DNA of 64,000 nucleotides from Caulobacter sp. FWC26. Its GTDB lineage: Bacteria > Pseudomonadota > Alphaproteobacteria > Caulobacterales > Caulobacteraceae. Both the position numbers and the translations under genes were made by a program. Shown piece after piece: positions 60,808 to 64,000 of this stretch; position 1 is the first letter of the stretch, and each line of letters begins with the position of its first letter. Location: NCBI RefSeq assembly GCF_002742645.2, contig NZ_CP033875.1:186001-250000 (forward strand), in the 5' to 3' direction. The notes under the pieces were generated by a model. The model was not told where the DNA came from and did not search any database. It saw only the letters and a program-made list of their open reading frames with translations.

Positions 60808-62565
60808 ATGGCCAAGCACGCCTACGATCTGGTCCTGCGGGGCGGGATGGTCTTCGACGGCGCGGGCGGACCGGGCTTCCAAGCCGATGTCGGCGTACGG
60901 GACGGCGTCATCGTCGCGGTCGGCAAGGGTCTCGCGGCCGGGGTCGAGGAGATCGACGCCCGAGGGCGGATTGTCACCCCGGGCTTCGTCGACATCCACA
61001 CCCACTACGATGGCCAGGCGACCTGCAGCGGCCAGCTGGGTCCTAGCTCCGGTCACGGCGTGACCACGGTGGTGATGGGCAATTGCGGGGTCGGCTTCGC
61101 CCCGTGCCGGCCGGAGGATCACGACCGCCTGATCCGCCTGATGGAAGGCGTCGAGGACATCCCCTTTCCCGTGCTGACCGAGGGCCTGCCCTGGGCCTGG
61201 GAGAGCTTTCCCGACTATCTCGACTTCCTGGCCGGCCGCGCCTTCGACGTGGATGTCGGCGCCCAGCTGCCGCACGCGGCCTTGCGGGTCTATGTGATGG
61301 GCGAGCGGGGCGCGAACCGCGAACCGGCGACCGACGCCGACATCGCCGCCATGGCCGCGATCGCCAGGTGCGCGGTCGAGGCCGGGGCCCTGGGTTTCTC
61401 GACCTCGCGCACCCTCAATCACCGCACCAGCGACGGCCAACCGACCCCGACCCTGACCGCAGGCGAGGACGAGCTGACGGGGATTGCGCTCGGCTTGGCG
61501 GCCGCCGGCAAGGGCGTGTTGCAGGTGGTCTCAGACTTCATCGACGGCCCCGCCGAGCTGGCCATGCTGCGCCGGATCGTCGAGCGATCCAGACGGCCGC
61601 TGTCGTTCTCCCTGGTCCAGAGCCCCAAGGCCCCGGAAGGCTGGCGCGGCCTCCTCGCCGGCGTCGCCGCCGCCGTCGACGCGGGCCTGCCGATGAAGGC
61701 GCAGGTGTGCGGCCGTCCGGTCGGGGTGCTGTTCGGCCTGGAGCTCACGCTCAACCCGTTCAGCCAGAACCCGGTCTTCGCCGAACTGAAGGACCGCCCC
61801 TTGGCGGACAAGGTCGCGGCCCTGTCCGATCCGGCGTTCCGGGCGCGCCTACTGGCACACGACGGCGACGCCAAGGGCCCCTTCGCCGGCAGCGCGCTGC
61901 GGGCCTGGGACAATCTCTTTCCGATGGGCGGCGACGCTCCCGACTACGAGCCGACGGCGGACAAGACCGTGGCCGCGATCGCCGCGCGCGAGCGGCGCGA
62001 TCCGGCCGCCGTCGCGCTGGACGCCATGCTGGCGCAGGGCGGGCAAGGCATGCTGTACCATCCGTTCCTGAACTACGCGGACGGCTCGCTGGAGCCCAGC
62101 TTCGCCATGCTGACCCATCGCGACACCGTGCCGGGCTTGTCCGACGGCGGGGCGCATGTCGGCATGATCTGCGACGGCAGCTTCCCGACCAGCAACCTGA
62201 TCCACTGGACACGCGATCGGACCCGGGGGCCAAGGATCCCGCTGGAGACGATGATCGCCCGCCAGACCCGCGACACCGCCAAGGCCGTTGGGCTGCTTGA
62301 CCGGGGCCTGATCGCGCCGGGCTATCGCGCCGATCTGAATGTCATCGACTACGACGGCTTGAGGCTGGAAGCGCCGCGCGTGGCCTACGACCTCCCGGCG
62401 GGCGGGCGTCGCCTGACCCAGCGCGCGGATGGCTATGTCGCCACGATCGTCGCTGGCGTCGTCACCCAGCGCGACGGCGAGCCGACCGGCGCCTTGCCGG
62501 GCCGCCTGGTGCGCGGCGGCCAGGCCGCGCCGCAGGGCGATGTCCAGCCGTTGGCGGCCGAGTAG
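60808..62565 (+). CDS. N-acyl-D-amino-acid deacylase family amidohydrolase
   Basis: 585 residues; GGAGGG upstream. Begins MAKHAYDLVLRGGMVFDGAG, typical of the family. The metal motif is DIHTHYDGQ; later GNCGVGFAPCRPEDHDRLIRLMEGVEDIP and DGGAHVGMICD occur. Members hydrolyse N-acyl-D-amino acids, but many homologues act on other cyclic or N-acyl compounds. No signal peptide, so substrate would be imported by the adjacent TonB receptor. Confidence 0.9.
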   Translation: MAKHAYDLVLRGGMVFDGAGGPGFQADVGVRDGVIVAVGKGLAAGVEEIDARGRIVTPGFVDIHTHYDGQATCSGQLGPSSGHGVTTVVMGNCGVGFAPCRPEDHDRLIRLMEGVEDIPFPVLTEGLPWAWESFPDYLDFLAGRAFDVDVGAQLPHAALRVYVMGERGANREPATDADIAAMAAIARCAVEAGALGFSTSRTLNHRTSDGQPTPTLTAGEDELTGIALGLAAAGKGVLQVVSDFIDGPAELAMLRRIVERSRRPLSFSLVQSPKAPEGWRGLLAGVAAAVDAGLPMKAQVCGRPVGVLFGLELTLNPFSQNPVFAELKDRPLADKVAALSDPAFRARLLAHDGDAKGPFAGSALRAWDNLFPMGGDAPDYEPTADKTVAAIAARERRDPAAVALDAMLAQGGQGMLYHPFLNYADGSLEPSFAMLTHRDTVPGLSDGGAHVGMICDGSFPTSNLIHWTRDRTRGPRIPLETMIARQTRDTAKAVGLLDRGLIAPGYRADLNVIDYDGLRLEAPRVAYDLPAGGRRLTQRADGYVATIVAGVVTQRDGEPTGALPGRLVRGGQAAPQGDVQPLAAE

Positions 62566-62568
62566 GCG

Positions 62569-63000
62569 CTACTCGCCGAAACCCTTGCCGGGCGCGAAGG
62601 GCGAAAAGCGGATCAGCCGCGAGTCTTCCACCGCCGCCTGGCGGTGCTTGACGTGCTCGCGGTACTCGGGGTTCGTGACCATCGCCAGGAAGGCGCTGGC
62701 ATTCGGGTACTCGGCGATGAAGGCCAGGTCCCACCGCTCGTCGCTGGGACCGGTCAGCACGACCTCGGGACTGCCCGCCCAGACCTGCCGCCCGCCCAAC
62801 CCTTCGAAGATCGGGCCGGAGGTGCGGCCGTATTCACGATAGGCGTCCAGGCCAGTCATGTCCTTGCCGTGATTAGGATGATCGGCCGGATAGTCGGCCA
62901 GCGGCTTCAGCCGGATCAGGTTCAGCATGTGGATTGGCGTATCGCGCGGCAGGGCCTTGAAGGCGTCGAACTGCGCGCGGGTCGGGTCGATGTTGGACAT
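62569..63000 (-). CDS. DUF1330 family protein
   Basis: 143 residues from ATG 63000 with GAGGAGG upstream. Ferredoxin-like fold with IHMLNLIRLKPLADYP at the N-terminus and FIAEYPNASAFLAMVTNPEYREHVKHRQAAVEDSRLIRF, the family hallmark. Dimeric alpha/beta barrel of unknown function. Convergent with the amidohydrolase gene. Confidence 0.88.
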   Translation of the reverse strand: MSNIDPTRAQFDAFKALPRDTPIHMLNLIRLKPLADYPADHPNHGKDMTGLDAYREYGRTSGPIFEGLGGRQVWAGSPEVVLTGPSDERWDLAFIAEYPNASAFLAMVTNPEYREHVKHRQAAVEDSRLIRFSPFAPGKGFGE

Positions 63001-63025
63001 GGCGGTCCTCCTCAAAGTGGGCGCG

Positions 63026-63820
63026 TCAGGCGCGCTCTTGGTCTTTCGGCATGGGAGGCCAGAAGTGGAACAAGGCCAAGCTGAATATCGCCAGCGCCAC
63101 GGCTTCGGCGGGTCGTGTGGCCCAGGCTCCTGTCGCGCCCATGGCGTTGATTACCGCATGAGGGATGAGGCCCGCGACAAGAAGGCTGCCTCGGCCATGG
63201 ACGTGCAGCCAGGTCATCAGCACCGAGAGCGCGATCGTTCCCAAGGCGTACCAGCCGATATCGGTCAGAGGCGTCAGCACGATGTCGGAGAATAGAAACG
63301 CCGGCACGTGCCAAAGCGTCCAGACAAGGCCCAAGATCGTCCCCGCCGCCAGCGGCGGCCAACGCTCCAAAAGGCGAGGCAAGGCATAGCCGCGCCAGCC
63401 GAACTCTTCACCCAGCGGACCGGCGTTCGTGATGACCTGGGCGGTAGTCAGCAGCAGCAGGGGCGTGGCGATCAGCACGGCGGCGGGCTTCACCGGCCAA
63501 GTCGTGGGCATGGCGAGACACAGCGCGAGGGCAAGGGTCGGTAGGACAAGAACGGCGACCGCCATCGTTAGGGCCGTTCCAGGCAGCAGCCTGCGGAGTA
63601 GGTCGAGCAGACCAGCGCGGCCCTGCTCGGCGAGCGTCAGGCCAAGACCCACGAGGCTGGGGGCGCAAGCGGCGACCAAATAGGCAGGGGATCCGTAGAC
63701 GAAGGGCCCCAGCAAGGCGTTCAGCGGTTTGGGGAACAAGAGCCAGAGTCCACCGACGCCCCAGGTGATCGCGAAGGTGAGGACGAAGAACAGTCCAAGA
63801 TGACGCCCCCCGCCCGTCAC
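63026..63820 (-). CDS. CPBP family intramembrane metalloprotease
   Basis: 264 residues from GTG 63820; seven or eight helices. Family motifs: GPLGEEFGWRGYALPRLL (EExxxR), FxxxH in LGLVWTLWHVPAFLF, and AGLIPHAVINAMG with the second His. These form the Rce1/abortive-infection active site. In bacteria such proteins may cleave signal peptides or confer bacteriocin immunity. Starts 1 bp after the TPM gene stop. Confidence 0.9.
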   Translation of the reverse strand: MTGGGRHLGLFFVLTFAITWGVGGLWLLFPKPLNALLGPFVYGSPAYLVAACAPSLVGLGLTLAEQGRAGLLDLLRRLLPGTALTMAVAVLVLPTLALALCLAMPTTWPVKPAAVLIATPLLLLTTAQVITNAGPLGEEFGWRGYALPRLLERWPPLAAGTILGLVWTLWHVPAFLFSDIVLTPLTDIGWYALGTIALSVLMTWLHVHGRGSLLVAGLIPHAVINAMGATGAWATRPAEAVALAIFSLALFHFWPPMPKDQERA

Positions 63821-63821
63821 C

Positions 63822-64000
63822 TCACCGCCTCGGCAGGATCGTCAGGCCGTCGGAGAGTTCGTTGCGGTCGTCTCCGCGCGGGGGGACGTGGGCGGCGAGG
63901 ATCGCGCCGGTGCGGGCGACGGCGGCTACGAAGCCGTCGGCGACCTTGCCGCGCTTGAGGCCCGCCACGAGATCGGCGACCACCTCGTCCCAGACCGCAT
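63822..64000 (-). CDS. TPM-domain protein, C-terminal part (partial)
   Basis: The last 59 codons, running off the window edge. The sequence LVAGLKRGKVADGFVAAVAR continues TGAILAAHVPPRGDDRNELSD-GLTILPRR, the usual C-terminus of DUF477/TPM_phosphatase membrane proteins. Immediately upstream of the CPBP protease gene and probably in an operon with it. Confidence 0.7.
   Translation of the reverse strand, partial: AVWDEVVADLVAGLKRGKVADGFVAAVARTGAILAAHVPPRGDDRNELSDGLTILPRR

Overview
The window is high-GC alphaproteobacterial DNA and almost certainly comes from Caulobacter (C. vibrioides/crescentus group). The identification rests on an intact divL whose phosphoacceptor position is Tyr550, a 225-residue chpT with His33, the divergent phyR / nepR-sigT-phyK general stress locus (PhyR Asp192), mmcB behind a GTTC-N7-GTTC type SOS box, and an OmpA protein with a polyproline linker. 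About 58 genes are called, nearly all chromosomal housekeeping, envelope or regulatory genes. There is no CRISPR array, phage, transposase, rRNA or tRNA.

Layout. 1-1348: the 3' end of a transporter, interrupted by a lipoprotein gene and followed by a decayed second copy of the same 3' end. 1348-2963: blaI-M56 peptidase operon under a doubled TGACA-N2-TGTCA operator. 3102-5219: secreted M13 metallopeptidase. 5433-10516: five-gene metal (probably copper) acquisition operon, DUF2946 - TonB receptor - PepSY - PCu(A)C - SCO1. 10578-11238: MaoC hydratase and a large hairpin repeat. 11247-15095: two CPA2 cation/proton antiporters around a small HTH gene. 15139-19764: methyltransferase, then a TetR-HlyD-ABC-permease efflux operon. 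20101-25152: ompA, nrdA with paired NrdR boxes, an LpxR-like barrel and a zinc-ribbon protein. 25156-31320: serine hydrolase, small secreted protein, patatin, hemolysin III, TSUP permease, asd.

31623-33932: divL. 34116-36305: a frameshifted DUF1025 metallopeptidase gene, SWIM protein, methyltransferase and sirtuin. 36471-38337: diiron protein behind a FixK box, and a lipocalin. 38417-42172: general stress response locus with sigma-T promoters for phyR, nepR-sigT and an entericidin-like lipoprotein. 42337-45381: sulfotransferase-like gene, CheR, CheY-like receiver and chpT. 45511-48305: DUF3553, cysQ, EamA exporter, SOS-controlled mmcB and a DUF883-like membrane protein. 48352-54310: recQ, sdpR/sdpI-like pair and polA. 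54481-64000: a chemoreceptor ending in DWEEF, a 45-residue peptide gene, a thiolase divergent from a TonB receptor plus D-aminoacylase-type amidohydrolase, DUF1330, a CPBP protease and the end of a TPM-domain gene.

Functionally the central part (31-46 kb) is a cluster of cell-cycle and stress signalling: DivL feeds the CckA-ChpT-CtrA phosphorelay, ChpT itself lies 13 kb away, and the PhyK-PhyR-NepR-SigT partner switch sits between them. The most unusual items are the broken DUF1025 gene that regains its frame with one added base, the rearranged left end, the 31-codon proline run, and predicted regulatory sites (doubled BlaI operator, NrdR pair, FixK box, sigma-T promoters, SOS box, ArsR palindrome).
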